Source: Leptospira bouyouniensis (GTDB taxonomy: Bacteria; Spirochaetota; Leptospiria; Leptospirales; Leptospiraceae). From it: 64,000 nt of DNA. Under the pieces are notes generated by a model. It was not told where the DNA came from and did not search any database. It saw nothing but the letters and a program-made list of their open reading frames with translations. The DNA lies in contig NZ_RQFT01000003.1 in the NCBI RefSeq assembly GCF_004769525.1, positions 248,001-312,000 on the forward strand. The letters run 5' to 3'. Position numbers and translations under genes: made by a program. The first letter of the stretch is position 1; each line of letters starts with the position of its first letter. Shown piece by piece: positions 1 to 9,452 of the stretch.

Positions 1-587
1 AAGGCATTACAACAGGGGAAGGTGGGATGATCACAACTCCTCATAAAGAAGCCGCTGAACGAATCCGTAGGATGCGACTACATGGAATCAACCGTGATGC
101 GTTTAATCGACCTGGTTGGTACTATGAAGTAGTTGATGCTGGATACAAATACAACATGACCGATATTTCTGCAGCTCTAGGTGTTATTCAATTGAAGGAA
201 TCACATGGATTTTGGGAACGCAGAACTGATATCGCCAAACATTATAATACGGAGTTTGCACAATTAAAGGGAGTGAAACTTCCAAAAGAAGATGAGAATG
301 GAATCCATAGTTGGCATTTGTATCGCATCGAAATCGATCCAAAAATTGCAAAAATTGGTCGTGATACTTTAGTTGAAGAATTAAAGGAACTAAACATCGG
401 AACTAGTTTACACTTTATACCCATTTTTGAACATCCATACTATAAAAAAACCTATGGATTTCAAAGGAAAGATTATCCTAACGCATGTCAGATGTATGAT
501 AAATCTGTTTCCCTTCCACTTTTTGCCGGAATGACGACAACTGACGAAAAAGATGTGATCGATGCAGTAAAAGCTTTACTTTCCTAA
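1..587 (+). CDS. DegT/DnrJ/EryC1/StrS-type sugar aminotransferase, 3' part
   Basis: This is the C-terminal part of a PLP-dependent nucleotide-sugar aminotransferase; the 5' end lies outside the window. The frame is open from base 3 and starts with GITTGEGGM, the conserved stretch that follows the PLP-binding lysine in this family. The codon before it is split by the window edge and reads nAA, which is compatible with Lys. The first ATG inside the window (base 27) is therefore not the real start. The segment RRMRLHGI and the C-terminal LHFIPIFEHPYYK also match the family. Enzymes of this family make amino sugars for LPS O-antigen or other glycans. The substrate cannot be told from this half. 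Its stop overlaps the stop of the convergent next gene by 4 bases. Confidence 0.9.
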   Translation, partial: GITTGEGGMITTPHKEAAERIRRMRLHGINRDAFNRPGWYYEVVDAGYKYNMTDISAALGVIQLKESHGFWERRTDIAKHYNTEFAQLKGVKLPKEDENGIHSWHLYRIEIDPKIAKIGRDTLVEELKELNIGTSLHFIPIFEHPYYKKTYGFQRKDYPNACQMYDKSVSLPLFAGMTTTDEKDVIDAVKALLS

Positions 588-1405
588 AATTTTTGTTTGT
601 TCGGTTCACGACTAGGATTGGTTCGGAATTCATAAAATTCCGAATCATATAGTTGGAGTAAATCTACAAGACCCAGAATAAATTCAGAATCAGTTCCATC
701 TGCCTTTCTTCGAATCCAAAAACCTACTAATTCTTTCACAATTTGTGCATCCATCACTTCATCCCCTGGAAATGTAGAAAACTTAGCAGCTTCCTCAGGG
801 TCTTCATTATCTGTAAAAGCAGGGTACAAAAATAATATAAATCTATCAAAATAATAAGGATCTAATCTAGATTCTTCTACTAACATCAAATAACGATCTG
901 CTTCCTTTCTAAAAAATTTTGAATTAGAATCTAATTTTTGATAAATAATAAAAAAATCCCTTGCTGTCTGTTTGATCCAATTTTCATAAATTGGTTTAGT
1001 GAGTTGTAAGAATTTTGGATTATGTTTTGCAGGTAACAAGTAATCTCTAAGTTTTTGTGGAAATTCAGGATTGTAATGACCGAAGTTCGTTGGGTCATTT
1101 CTTTCAAGATAATATTTTGAATGTGGGCCTGAAAGGAATATATTAATTCCAAGGATATCAGAAAGTTTATTTAAGCTAATAACTGTTTGTATTTTACAAA
1201 ATATTTTATGATACGATATTTCTTTTTCACAGTACAATCCAATCTTGGGAAATTGAATCCAAGTTGTTTCCACTAATTCTTTGAATTTGATTTCTTTTGA
1301 ATGATCCTTTCCTTTTGAAAAAAAAGGAAAGGTAGGTTGGTAAACCGAACAAGAGAAAAGAAATACTAAATAGAATTTACTTAATTTTGTAAGTAATTTC
1401 AGCAG
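584..1405 (-). CDS. hypothetical lipoprotein, probable non-ATG (CTG) start
   Basis: Unrecognised protein. The first standard start codon is GTG at 1273 (229 residues, no signal peptide). The same frame is open upstream to a stop at 1472 and encodes a textbook lipoprotein signal: residues KLLTKLSKFYLVFLFSC, with a hydrophobic core and a Cys. No ATG, GTG or TTG precedes it. CTG codons lie at 1405 and 1402, and GGGAG sits 7 bases before the first. I therefore place the start at CTG 1405 (273 residues, lipid Cys about residue 19). The body is rich in aromatic and acidic residues, with no motif I know. The 5' end overlaps the upstream gene by 29 bases, suggesting translational coupling. Existence of the gene is fairly certain; the start is inferred. 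Confidence 0.7.
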   Translation of the reverse strand: MLKLLTKLSKFYLVFLFSCSVYQPTFPFFSKGKDHSKEIKFKELVETTWIQFPKIGLYCEKEISYHKIFCKIQTVISLNKLSDILGINIFLSGPHSKYYLERNDPTNFGHYNPEFPQKLRDYLLPAKHNPKFLQLTKPIYENWIKQTARDFFIIYQKLDSNSKFFRKEADRYLMLVEESRLDPYYFDRFILFLYPAFTDNEDPEEAAKFSTFPGDEVMDAQIVKELVGFWIRRKADGTDSEFILGLVDLLQLYDSEFYEFRTNPSREPNKQKF

Positions 1406-2774
1406 GCAAGTTCTCCCATTCAGAATTTGTATCTTTACGAAAGTAAACTGGTGAAATAGAATTTTTAAGGCTCAAACTTTGGTACAATATTAAATCAGTT
1501 TCTTTCTTTTCAAAATAACGTTTGTCTGTATTACTTCCTAATCCCAAATCTGCAATTGGTATCCAGCCATAACCCAATAAAAATACAGATAATGAATCTT
1601 GAATTGATTTTGGTTTTCCTTTATCAAATCGAATCATTCGAAATGATTGTACGGGAACTCCACTTTGTTTCATCTTTTCTTTAAATTCGTTCAAACTAAT
1701 ACTAGTTTGACGAGCTTGGTAAATCAAATCCAAATAATCTCGCGTTGATAATTTAATGTCCTCTTGCGGTTTTTCATAAAACGGAATTACATCTCCAGGA
1801 TAGGATGCTTCTTTATCTAAATAATCATCGGTTACATAGTATTTGATAAATTGATTTTTTGATGAAAACTTATACTTTACAACTTGTTCACCAGGTAAGT
1901 CTTCAATTGATAATTTTTTTAAATGAACTCGGTTTCTTTGGATAAAGGTAGGAGAATACGATTGGTCAGTAAATTTGACTCCACGAATTCTTTGTTGTTC
2001 ATTCGATGGTGGGTGCAAAATGGCAATTTGAGCTTTTGACAAAGAAACAGAATCCAATTTAAACTTCAATGTTACTTCTAAATTGAATTCTTCTTCTCCC
2101 GATGCTATGAAACGTTCGGTTTCGATGAAGGGAATGTTTCTAATTTCTTTATTTTCGCGGTCTACTACCCAAAGTTTTGAACCACTTAGAAGCACTCCTC
2201 TTACCGATCGTAAATTCGTTTTGATCGAACCTGTGATTTTTCCGGTTTTTGTGTCATAACGATAAATACTATTGTCAGCAGAATCGGATATCCATAGTGA
2301 ATCCCTTCCATAACAAATATCACGTGGTCTTGTACGATCTGTAAAAAATCCACCAATCAAAAGTGAGGTGGATTGATCATAAATCTGGACTTTACCAGAA
2401 TCTAAATCTAAAATATAATAATAATTACCAACACTTGCAATACCTGCAACATTCGCTAATGGAATGGATATTTTATCTGTGATTCCACCTGAATTTGGAT
2501 CTAGTTTTAGAATTTGTTTTGGTGCAACTACCAATATTTTTCCTTCACGTGAATCAAAACTAATCCCCCTTAAATTTGCTAATCCAAGGTTATAAATTTC
2601 TTGTTCTCCAATTTCATTGATTTTGACTATTGCTCGACGATTTGTATCGATGTACCAAAAATTTACTCCATCCCAAGCAAGCCCGTATGCTTTGTCAGAA
2701 AGTTTATATTCCTTACTTTCCTGTGAAAAAATTGGAAAAGAAAATATCAGTAACAAGATCCAAATACGTTTCAT
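1377..2774 (-). CDS. exported beta-propeller protein with transglutaminase-like C-terminal region
   Basis: The 465-residue protein starts with a signal peptide (residues 1-18, ending FSQ). Residues about 20-215 contain repeated short beta-blade units (for example GLAWDGVNFWYID, GISFDSREGKILVV, RDICYGRDSLWISD), typical of NHL/SMP-30-like propellers. The second half resembles the transglutaminase-like superfamily: an immunoglobulin-like beta stretch, a helical segment, and GYGWIPIADLG near residue 401, where the family has its GxGWxxxD strand. I see no clear Cys-His-Asp triad, so it may be non-catalytic. Its start overlaps the stop of the M50-type protease gene (ATGA), so the two are probably one operon. 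An envelope role is likely; the substrate is unknown. Confidence 0.75.
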   Translation of the reverse strand: MKRIWILLLIFSFPIFSQESKEYKLSDKAYGLAWDGVNFWYIDTNRRAIVKINEIGEQEIYNLGLANLRGISFDSREGKILVVAPKQILKLDPNSGGITDKISIPLANVAGIASVGNYYYILDLDSGKVQIYDQSTSLLIGGFFTDRTRPRDICYGRDSLWISDSADNSIYRYDTKTGKITGSIKTNLRSVRGVLLSGSKLWVVDRENKEIRNIPFIETERFIASGEEEFNLEVTLKFKLDSVSLSKAQIAILHPPSNEQQRIRGVKFTDQSYSPTFIQRNRVHLKKLSIEDLPGEQVVKYKFSSKNQFIKYYVTDDYLDKEASYPGDVIPFYEKPQEDIKLSTRDYLDLIYQARQTSISLNEFKEKMKQSGVPVQSFRMIRFDKGKPKSIQDSLSVFLLGYGWIPIADLGLGSNTDKRYFEKKETDLILYQSLSLKNSISPVYFRKDTNSEWENLPAEITYKIK

Positions 2775-3700
2775 TCACTTATACCCACTGTCTTTACTAT
2801 CAGACGAATGATATCATCGAGTAAAGAAGGATTATCATATTCGGATCCAAGTATGATGGGTTTTGGAACAAAAATTATTAGGAAAGATACTAACATAAAA
2901 ACACCAAACATAAATCGAGTTTTTCCTATACCATTTAGGGCATCTTTGATGAAAGGATGTTCTACTTTAATGATATAATACACTAAAAATCCCCAGATCA
3001 ACCAAGTGAAATGGACTAAAGCCAATATTAAAAACATTCCAAACAAAATGTGAATCCATTTGCGATATGATTCACCAAACATTGAATAAATGACATGACC
3101 TCCATCTAATTGACCAAAGGGAAGTAAATTGATAGCAGTGATAAGTAGTCCTACCCAACCTGCCTTCGCCAATGGATGTGCATGAATCTCCATTGTTTCA
3201 AAATCAATTGGCCCAAGAATCCATTGCGAAGACAAATATGTGAATAAGCTATCTCCGAAGATTAGATACCCAGACTTGTCAAAATCTTGCGGCATCTCTA
3301 CTACTTTTGACAAAGATATTCCAACAAACCAAGCAAGAAGGGAAAAAAACAAACTAGCTGCAGGACCACCAACTCCAATATCAAACAGAACTTTCTTGTT
3401 AGGTATTTGGTCTTTGATTTTGATGACAGCCCCCATGGTTCCAATTGGTCCGAAGGGAAGGGGGATAAAGTATGGTAAACTTGCGCTCACTCGATAATAA
3501 CGTGCTGGCAAATAATGACCCATTTCGTGTGCAAGCAGGATGAATAAAAGTGAAACAGAATATGGCCAATTGGCAAAAAAATAGAGTTTATAATTCTCCA
3601 ATGTTTGAGGGACTTCTGGATTTAAAAAAATATCAGAATAGGTAAGTGTAAGGAATGTCAGAACGAACAATAGCAAATGAGTGGTTTTATTGGATTCCAA
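2771..3700 (-). CDS. M50 / site-2-protease family membrane metalloprotease
   Basis: Polytopic membrane protein of 309 residues. The zinc site HEMGH is at residues 58-62 inside a membrane segment, and the third-ligand motif LDGGH is at 198-202, the pair that defines M50 proteases. It lacks the PDZ domain of RseP, so it belongs to a short S2P group. Such enzymes cleave substrates within the membrane, often to release regulators. The start is TTG at 3700; no ATG gives an N-terminal extension of reasonable length. Its stop overlaps the start of the following propeller/transglutaminase-like gene, so that exported protein could be a partner or substrate (inference). Confidence 0.88.
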   Translation of the reverse strand: MESNKTTHLLLFVLTFLTLTYSDIFLNPEVPQTLENYKLYFFANWPYSVSLLFILLAHEMGHYLPARYYRVSASLPYFIPLPFGPIGTMGAVIKIKDQIPNKKVLFDIGVGGPAASLFFSLLAWFVGISLSKVVEMPQDFDKSGYLIFGDSLFTYLSSQWILGPIDFETMEIHAHPLAKAGWVGLLITAINLLPFGQLDGGHVIYSMFGESYRKWIHILFGMFLILALVHFTWLIWGFLVYYIIKVEHPFIKDALNGIGKTRFMFGVFMLVSFLIIFVPKPIILGSEYDNPSLLDDIIRLIVKTVGISE

Positions 3701-3980
3701 AGTCGGACAACCTAGAAAATTATTTTATGATTCATTAAATAGAATTATGGAAAACAATCAATTAGATTCCAAACCGAAAGTTCTGTTCAGTTATAGGATA
3801 CAAAACATTAGGTTTACTCATTTTTAAGAATTTACGTGGCATAATTCCTAAATCGATCGGAATCCTCAAAGAAATGGTTTGAAGAATCTCGATTGAAGAA
3901 TCCCTGATTAAAAATATGGTTCCACGTACATTTGAGCAACTTAGAACTGTCTAAAGATCATCCTGTTTCCCAACAAATCG

Positions 3981-4697
3981 ATGTTTGAAAATATAAAAAT
4001 TATTAAAAAATTTGACCCGGCAGCCAAATCGTATTTGGAAATCATCCTATGTTACCCAGGATTACATGCCTTGTGGTTACACAAATTGGCACACCTCCTA
4101 TATCGGCTTAGGTTGCCAATCATCCCACGCCTTTTCAATTACATTAGCCGATTTCTAACTGGGATAGACATCCATCCTGGAGCCAAAATTGCTCCTGGAG
4201 TTTTTATCGACCATGGCGCTGGAGTTGTTATCGGGGAAACTGCGATCGTGGGAACCGGTTCTTTGATTTTTCAAGGAGTTACCTTAGGTGGAACAGGGAA
4301 AGAAACAGGAAAACGACACCCAACCATAGGGAAAAATGTCGTGATTGGTGCAGGTGCAAAAATTTTAGGAAATATCACTGTAGATGACCATGTGCGAGTT
4401 GGAGCTGGATCCGTTGTTATGCGAAATGTTCCGGCAGGATGTACCGTTGTTGGAATTCCTGGAAAAGTTGTAAAGGCTGGTGATGGAACATCTGACAGTA
4501 TGGAGCAAATGTTGGACCACAACCAAATGCCAGATCCAATTGCAAAAGTTTTTTCTGTCTTATTAGAGAAAGTCGAAACACAACAACAATTGATCAACAA
4601 ACTATATGAAAAACAACAATTGATGGAAAAATCAAATTCAAATGCACAAGAAGATGATTTGTTTTTACAAGAATTTATCCATGGAGATGGAATTTAA
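3981..4697 (+). CDS. cysE: serine O-acetyltransferase
   Basis: Transfers acetyl from acetyl-CoA to L-serine, giving O-acetylserine, the precursor of cysteine. The 238-residue protein has a short helical N-terminal domain followed by left-handed beta-helix hexapeptide repeats (about residues 60-160). The catalytic DHG (Asp77-His78) and the GGTGK loop (about 103-107) with the following HPT are present. It is shorter than the E. coli enzyme (about 273) because the N-terminal helical domain is reduced, as in many bacterial forms. The C-terminal tail from about residue 170 is helical and Gln-rich. It stands alone on the plus strand after a 280-base gap, and its stop overlaps the stop of the next convergent gene by 4 bases. 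Confidence 0.92.
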   Translation: MFENIKIIKKFDPAAKSYLEIILCYPGLHALWLHKLAHLLYRLRLPIIPRLFNYISRFLTGIDIHPGAKIAPGVFIDHGAGVVIGETAIVGTGSLIFQGVTLGGTGKETGKRHPTIGKNVVIGAGAKILGNITVDDHVRVGAGSVVMRNVPAGCTVVGIPGKVVKAGDGTSDSMEQMLDHNQMPDPIAKVFSVLLEKVETQQQLINKLYEKQQLMEKSNSNAQEDDLFLQEFIHGDGI

Positions 4698-5539
4698 AAT
4701 TCTTTCAGTAGTTCTGTTTTTTTCTGTTGGTATTCCTCATCAGTGATGAGCTGATTTTTTCTCATTTCTTCAAGTGCCTTCAGTTTCTCAGGGACGGATT
4801 TCCAACTATCTTGAGGAATTGAAATTTGGTCATCTTCTTTCGGATAACGAAAAATAGGTGGATTCGGCATCAAACTTGAATCTTTATAAACAATTACATT
4901 TCCAAATACTGAATTTTTACTGAGCGAACTATCTTTGTACAAACTTAATGAATCTTTGCTTTTAATCCAAAGTTCTGGTTTATAAATTGGTTTGATTGGA
5001 ATTGGTTGGAATATTACCCAATCTTCAAAAGAATACTGCGTAGGAAAAGTGATATTAGTATTGATTTCCTGGAATAAAATCACAATACCATTTTCTGTTC
5101 CCATGATATAAAAACTTGTTTTTAAAATTTTAACATTCGGAGCCAACAGATCGTCAATTTTGAATATACAAAGGTAAACCTTCTTTTTTTGGTTTTGATC
5201 GTTTTCTTTAATCCTCTCAACAAATTTTCCAATTTCTAATAAATAGGATTCAGGAACTAATTGTTCCCAATCTTCATAAGCTAGTACTCCACGTTTGTAT
5301 TGAATTGAAGCAAGAACTTTAGGCAGTTCTTCCAAATGATTCGTACTGATTGAAATTTGACTCAGTTGATTCGGAAATAAATCTTTCCAATCTTCTTCTC
5401 CTACTTCAAAAAAAGCTATAGAGGCATTCGAATCGATTAATTTAATCTTTTGTTGGAAATGATGGCATGTAGTGTTTAAAAAAAGAAAAATCAGAACAAA
5501 AGTTATTTTTGAACTTGCCGTTAATGAATTGATGATCAA
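4694..5539 (-). CDS. hypothetical lipoprotein with C-terminal SHOCT-like domain
   Basis: Unrecognised except at its C-terminus, where the last 30 residues ([19 protein letters not shown]) match the SHOCT motif, a short helical oligomerisation module. The N-terminus carries a lipoprotein signal with core [13 protein letters not shown]. The open frame reaches 5614, but the extra residues would bury the signal. I prefer TTG at 5539, which puts the lipid Cys at about residue 25 (281 residues). The 5' end overlaps the start of the divergent thioredoxin-like gene. A SHOCT domain on a surface lipoprotein suggests assembly into a multimer, but no function can be assigned. Confidence 0.75.
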   Translation of the reverse strand: MIINSLTASSKITFVLIFLFLNTTCHHFQQKIKLIDSNASIAFFEVGEEDWKDLFPNQLSQISISTNHLEELPKVLASIQYKRGVLAYEDWEQLVPESYLLEIGKFVERIKENDQNQKKKVYLCIFKIDDLLAPNVKILKTSFYIMGTENGIVILFQEINTNITFPTQYSFEDWVIFQPIPIKPIYKPELWIKSKDSLSLYKDSSLSKNSVFGNVIVYKDSSLMPNPPIFRYPKEDDQISIPQDSWKSVPEKLKALEEMRKNQLITDEEYQQKKTELLKEF

Positions 5540-6041
5540 TAATTTCCATGTGCAAAGATATGTATTCCTTTTCCTCCTAGTAGCTTTCTTTGCTCCAGTT
5601 AAAGCCGATTCCATACCACAATTTCAAATGAAGGACCAATATGGGCAATCGTATTCTGATTCTTCTGTGAAAGGAAAACCGATTGTGCTTATGGGATGTT
5701 ATTTACGAGATGTTGAAATTTGCCGAAAACAAGGCCGCAAACTCTATTGGAAAATGCAAAATTTACTTTGGAAAGACAGTCATAAGGTCAATTTTTTGTT
5801 ATACCTCGATCTAAAGGAAACAAACAAAATTGTAGAAGACTATATCGAAGAGTCTAAACACAAACAATACGAAAATATTTTATTAGATCGTAAAGGCCAT
5901 TTGGCAAATGGTTTATCAAAGGGCGAAGTATACATTCGAATTTTTAACAAATCAGGAAAATTATTATCTTCCACCTACCAATCACAAATAGAGGAAACAT
6001 TGATCCAAGAAGTATATGAAATTCTTAAAAAAGAAATATAA
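5532..6041 (+). CDS. exported thioredoxin-fold protein without CxxC
   Basis: Protein of about 169 residues with a signal peptide (residues 1-25, cleavage after PVKA). The mature part begins FQMKDQYGQSYSDSS and contains GKPIVLMGCYLRDVEIC, resembling the first strands of AhpC/TSA or SCO-like thioredoxin folds. The usual CxxC is absent; two cysteines eight residues apart occupy that region. The start is placed at ATG 5532, because the open frame from 5472 would add 20 residues ahead of the signal peptide. It overlaps the next gene by 26 bases, so the two are probably co-translated. Function unknown; an envelope redox or copper-handling role is only a guess. Confidence 0.7.
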   Translation: MINNFHVQRYVFLFLLVAFFAPVKADSIPQFQMKDQYGQSYSDSSVKGKPIVLMGCYLRDVEICRKQGRKLYWKMQNLLWKDSHKVNFLLYLDLKETNKIVEDYIEESKHKQYENILLDRKGHLANGLSKGEVYIRIFNKSGKLLSSTYQSQIEETLIQEVYEILKKEI

Positions 6042-7239
6042 CCTAATTTTTTTCTTTGTTGTTATCTTTATCAGCATAAGTTCACAAAATTGCCTTCATA
6101 AAAATTCAGATCAATACCTCTTTTGGACAGGGTATGATCATTTACAAAAATCAATTAAGGCCACTGCAAAAAACGAATTTCATTTATCGGCTCTTGCAGG
6201 TTCTTTATCAGAGGAAAACGAATCTCAATTTTTAAAAAACTCAGATGGATTCCCAATGGTGACTCTCACTGGTAGAATGGATCAAAATCAAAATTGGAAC
6301 ATGAGATGGTATGAAGTTGAATCTAAAAATTATGATTATTATGCCAATGTTACATTTTCACCGAAATTATGGGATGAAAAGGAAATCTATGCTGTCGAAC
6401 GCAAAATCATTCACAAACTAAATGGATACCAACCTAGAGATTTTTTTAAATGGCTGAATGAATTTGCATTAGTAGTCAATGATCACAATGAATATCAAAA
6501 TCTGAAATCTAATTCGAAGAACCTGCAATTCCTTTGCAGTGTAATGTATTGTCATATCACAGAAACGGCAGAATGGCATACTCTCGAATTCACTCTTAAT
6601 GATACAACGAAATCCAAATATCCTGGATTTTACCAACGAACAGGTTCAAGGTTAGAAAAATCAAAACTTAATATCATGATTTGGGATAAAACAAATCCTA
6701 CCCACCGACTAAAAATTACAAATCAAGGAAAAACTTTAGTATTCCATTTTCCAGTAAACCCTCCAAAGGATTATTTTCTGAATCCAAAAGAGATTCATTT
6801 TTTAGGTGATATTGAAATTCGATCTTTTGGCATTACTCTAAAAATTGATAATTTAGAATATCGCTTAAAAACAATTTTTGACAAGAACAGTGATACTTTG
6901 CATGGAAACTTCTTACGAATCGGTAAGAAAGAAATCAACGGAAACTTTTTTTATGTGATCCCACAAGGATTAGTCAATTTCATGATTCCTGGAAATATGG
7001 ATGAATACTTCGATGAGTTTTTTACGTTACTGATCCAAGGCACACAAGGCCGTGGTGGATCCCAACTCCATGCAAAATTTGAAAAAACTAAAAATGGTCA
7101 AATAAATACCATTACCACTTATAATGAAATCAAACGTAAAAAATTCTCTTTATTTGGTAATGATGATTCGCAAAAAGCAAGTAACGATTTTGATTTTTTT
7201 GCTTCTTGGGAAGAAGCAATGTTAAGTGATTTGAAATAA
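6016..7239 (+). CDS. hypothetical lipoprotein
   Basis: Unrecognised 407-residue protein. The N-terminus has a lysine-rich head, a hydrophobic core (LIFFFVVIFISIS) and Cys26 in a SSQNC lipobox, so it is a probable lipoprotein. The remainder is a beta-rich, aromatic-rich sequence with no domain I can name. The gene starts inside the end of the thioredoxin-fold gene and ends before an 82-base gap leading to the convergent trpG. Co-translation suggests that it works with the upstream exported protein. Confidence 0.8.
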   Translation: MKFLKKKYNLIFFFVVIFISISSQNCLHKNSDQYLFWTGYDHLQKSIKATAKNEFHLSALAGSLSEENESQFLKNSDGFPMVTLTGRMDQNQNWNMRWYEVESKNYDYYANVTFSPKLWDEKEIYAVERKIIHKLNGYQPRDFFKWLNEFALVVNDHNEYQNLKSNSKNLQFLCSVMYCHITETAEWHTLEFTLNDTTKSKYPGFYQRTGSRLEKSKLNIMIWDKTNPTHRLKITNQGKTLVFHFPVNPPKDYFLNPKEIHFLGDIEIRSFGITLKIDNLEYRLKTIFDKNSDTLHGNFLRIGKKEINGNFFYVIPQGLVNFMIPGNMDEYFDEFFTLLIQGTQGRGGSQLHAKFEKTKNGQINTITTYNEIKRKKFSLFGNDDSQKASNDFDFFASWEEAMLSDLK

Positions 7240-7321
7240 AATCTAGATTGAATTTGTGTATGTGAAAGCGATTATCATTTTACACATCTCAATATCATTG
7301 CGATCGAATAGAAAGATTTAG

Positions 7322-7927
7322 TTACCTATAAATAAAATTGCGAAGTAATTCCTTTCCTTCTTCGGAACCAAAGGATTCCGGATGGAATTGTACTCCTTCG
7401 ATTTTTAAAGTTTTATGGCGTAGACCCATAATTTCCCCTTTCCCTTCACCAGCTGATACTCGAGCCGTTACTTCCAATTCATTTGGTAAGGAATCTTCTT
7501 TTGCAACAAGGGAATGGTATCTCATAATTGCAATCTGTTGTGTTAATCCAAAGAATACTCCTTTTCCATCGTGTTCAATAGGAGAAAGTTTACCATGCAT
7601 CGCCACTTTTGCGCGCACAACTTCTCCGCCAAACACAGTTGCCATCCCTTGCATCCCAAGACAAATCCCTAAAACTGGAGTTGTTTTCCCTAACTCTTTA
7701 AGAATGTCAGCGCTCACTCCAAAATAGGCTGGATCTGCTGGATGCCCAGGACCCGGAGATATGATAATCTTATCGTAGTTCGCTTCTTTGATTTCAAAAA
7801 ATGATTTTTCATCATTTCGAATTACATCTAATCGAAAGGGAGTTTCCTTTTCTTCTAAAATCTCACCAATGATTTGGTACAAATTATAAGTGAAAGAATC
7901 GTAATTATCTAAAATGAGAACTTTCAT
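7322..7927 (-). CDS. trpG: anthranilate synthase component II (glutamine amidotransferase)
   Basis: Class I glutamine amidotransferase of 201 residues that supplies ammonia to TrpE. The oxyanion motif SPGPGHP is at residues 58-63, the nucleophile Cys89 lies in GICLGMQ, and the His182-Glu184 pair is in FHPES. It follows trpE with a 4-base gap in one operon. The same subunit could also serve p-aminobenzoate synthesis, as in organisms with one shared TrpG/PabA, but the adjacent TrpE-type component I favours tryptophan synthesis. Confidence 0.9.
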   Translation of the reverse strand: MKVLILDNYDSFTYNLYQIIGEILEEKETPFRLDVIRNDEKSFFEIKEANYDKIIISPGPGHPADPAYFGVSADILKELGKTTPVLGICLGMQGMATVFGGEVVRAKVAMHGKLSPIEHDGKGVFFGLTQQIAIMRYHSLVAKEDSLPNELEVTARVSAGEGKGEIMGLRHKTLKIEGVQFHPESFGSEEGKELLRNFIYR

Positions 7928-7931
7928 ATTC

Positions 7932-9341
7932 TTAACCTTTCGCCTTTTCTTTGATATCCGAAGGATCTTTATGGAGTTCCAAAGCCTTACGTACCGATGC
8001 CATTTTATTGATGATCTCTAAATATTCGTCTTCCGGTTTCGAATCATATACAATCCCTCCCGATGCCCGAACAAATCCCTTTCCATCATGGACAAAAAAA
8101 CTACGGATGGGTATGGCGAAGGTACAATCACCATTTAATCCAAAACTTCCAACTGCTCCCCCGTAAGGTCCACGTGGTGATTTCTCTATACGCTCGATAA
8201 TTTTCATCGATTCAATTTTAGGAGCACCTGAAAGTGTACCGGCAGGGAAAGAGGAAGCTAACCCAGAAAACATATCTTCTTTAGAAGAAAGAATCCCAAC
8301 CACTTCGCTTGAGATGTGTTGCACGTGGGAAAAACGTTTGATATCGAATCTTCGCCTTACTTTCACCGTTCCAAACTTAGCGACTCGTCCTACATCATTA
8401 CGATGTAAGTCGATGAGCATATTGTGTTCAGCGATTTCTTTAGGGTCTGTTAAAAGTTTACGAGCTAATGTTGTATCTTCCTTCGCATCCTTTCCACGTT
8501 TTGTAGTTCCAGCAAGTGGAAACGATTCCATTTCTCCTTGTCTTAGACGAAAAAGTAGCTCTGGACTTGCACCTAGTATTACACGTGTTCCAAACTTCAC
8601 ATAATACATATGAGGCGAAGGATTAATTTCACGTAAAGTTTCATAAATAGCAAGTGGATTGCCTTCAACAGTATATGTTTCTTCAAATCCGATTTGGCAT
8701 TGGAAGGTATTTCCTGCTTTCACTTCTTCCAAAGCTTCTTCTACCATTTGTTTATGGACTTCTTTCGATAGTCCTTCTTGCAATAGTTTCACTTTTGCTT
8801 TTGGTTTTTTTGAAATGGGAGTTTTCAGCGAATCGAGGATTATTTTGATCACATCTATACGATTGGTACCATTATCAAAATAGATCAATTCCCCCGTAAA
8901 TTTGTCATATATAAGGCCATCTAAGTACATCCCAAAAATCATCGCTGGGAAATCTGAATGTGGCTTTAATTTCAATTTGGGTTCAAAAAACTGCATACTT
9001 TGGTAACCCAAGTATCCAACCAGTCCACCCGCATAACTAATGCTCAATGAATTATAATCTGTAATTTGTCGAAGTGCAAAATAGGGATTTTCGACTTTAA
9101 AAGGATTCCCATCAATTTCGAGTACACCTGGTTCACCTGTAATGAGATGTGAGGGATCAAATCCAATCACTGAATAACGAGAATCATATTGGTTGTCTCC
9201 AGCAGATTCTAAAAGGAAACAGTTTTCATACTTCTCTTCAATCACTCGAAAAAGTTCCCAAAACTCGATCCCTTCTGGCAAATTTAAAGAAGTGTAATTG
9301 GGTTTTTTAGGAATGGAGATTTTCGGAAGTGATTGGCTCAT
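7932..9341 (-). CDS. trpE: anthranilate synthase component I
   Basis: Chorismate-utilising enzyme that makes anthranilate. The C-terminal chorismate-binding domain contains PAGTLSGAPK, the TrpE form of a signature that in PabB usually reads PGGSITGAPK, followed by SPRGPYGGAVG and IRSFFV. The N-terminal regulatory region has LLES, part of the tryptophan feedback-binding element. A TTG at 9365 lengthens the frame, but ATG at 9341 (MSQSLPKIS, 469 residues) is the better start. It is co-transcribed with trpG downstream. I see no attenuator-like leader peptide or T-box in the short gap upstream. Confidence 0.9.
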   Translation of the reverse strand: MSQSLPKISIPKKPNYTSLNLPEGIEFWELFRVIEEKYENCFLLESAGDNQYDSRYSVIGFDPSHLITGEPGVLEIDGNPFKVENPYFALRQITDYNSLSISYAGGLVGYLGYQSMQFFEPKLKLKPHSDFPAMIFGMYLDGLIYDKFTGELIYFDNGTNRIDVIKIILDSLKTPISKKPKAKVKLLQEGLSKEVHKQMVEEALEEVKAGNTFQCQIGFEETYTVEGNPLAIYETLREINPSPHMYYVKFGTRVILGASPELLFRLRQGEMESFPLAGTTKRGKDAKEDTTLARKLLTDPKEIAEHNMLIDLHRNDVGRVAKFGTVKVRRRFDIKRFSHVQHISSEVVGILSSKEDMFSGLASSFPAGTLSGAPKIESMKIIERIEKSPRGPYGGAVGSFGLNGDCTFAIPIRSFFVHDGKGFVRASGGIVYDSKPEDEYLEIINKMASVRKALELHKDPSDIKEKAKG

Positions 9342-9396
9342 AGTGTACTCAATGTTTGTTACCAAGATTCATTTCGAATCAAATTTAGAAATAAAA

Positions 9397-9428
9397 AAGG
9401 CAGGACCGGATTCCGGAACCTGCCTTTT
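9397..9428 (-). terminator. rho-independent terminator after sodB
   Basis: An 8-base stem, AAGGCAGG paired with CCTGCCTT, encloses an inner CCGG-ATT-CCGG hairpin. Read on the minus strand it runs straight into TTTTTTAT. It lies just after the stop of the superoxide dismutase gene and before the trpE start, so it separates the two transcription units. There is also a short T-run on the plus strand, but no plus-strand gene enters here. Confidence 0.85.
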
Positions 9429-9452
9429 CTTCTTTCAGATTAGAATCCGATT

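Noticed and set aside
9342..9396. Possible trp leader or T-box upstream of trpE
   Set aside because: The gap is too short and contains no specifier-like or leader-peptide sequence; the only hairpin belongs to sodB.
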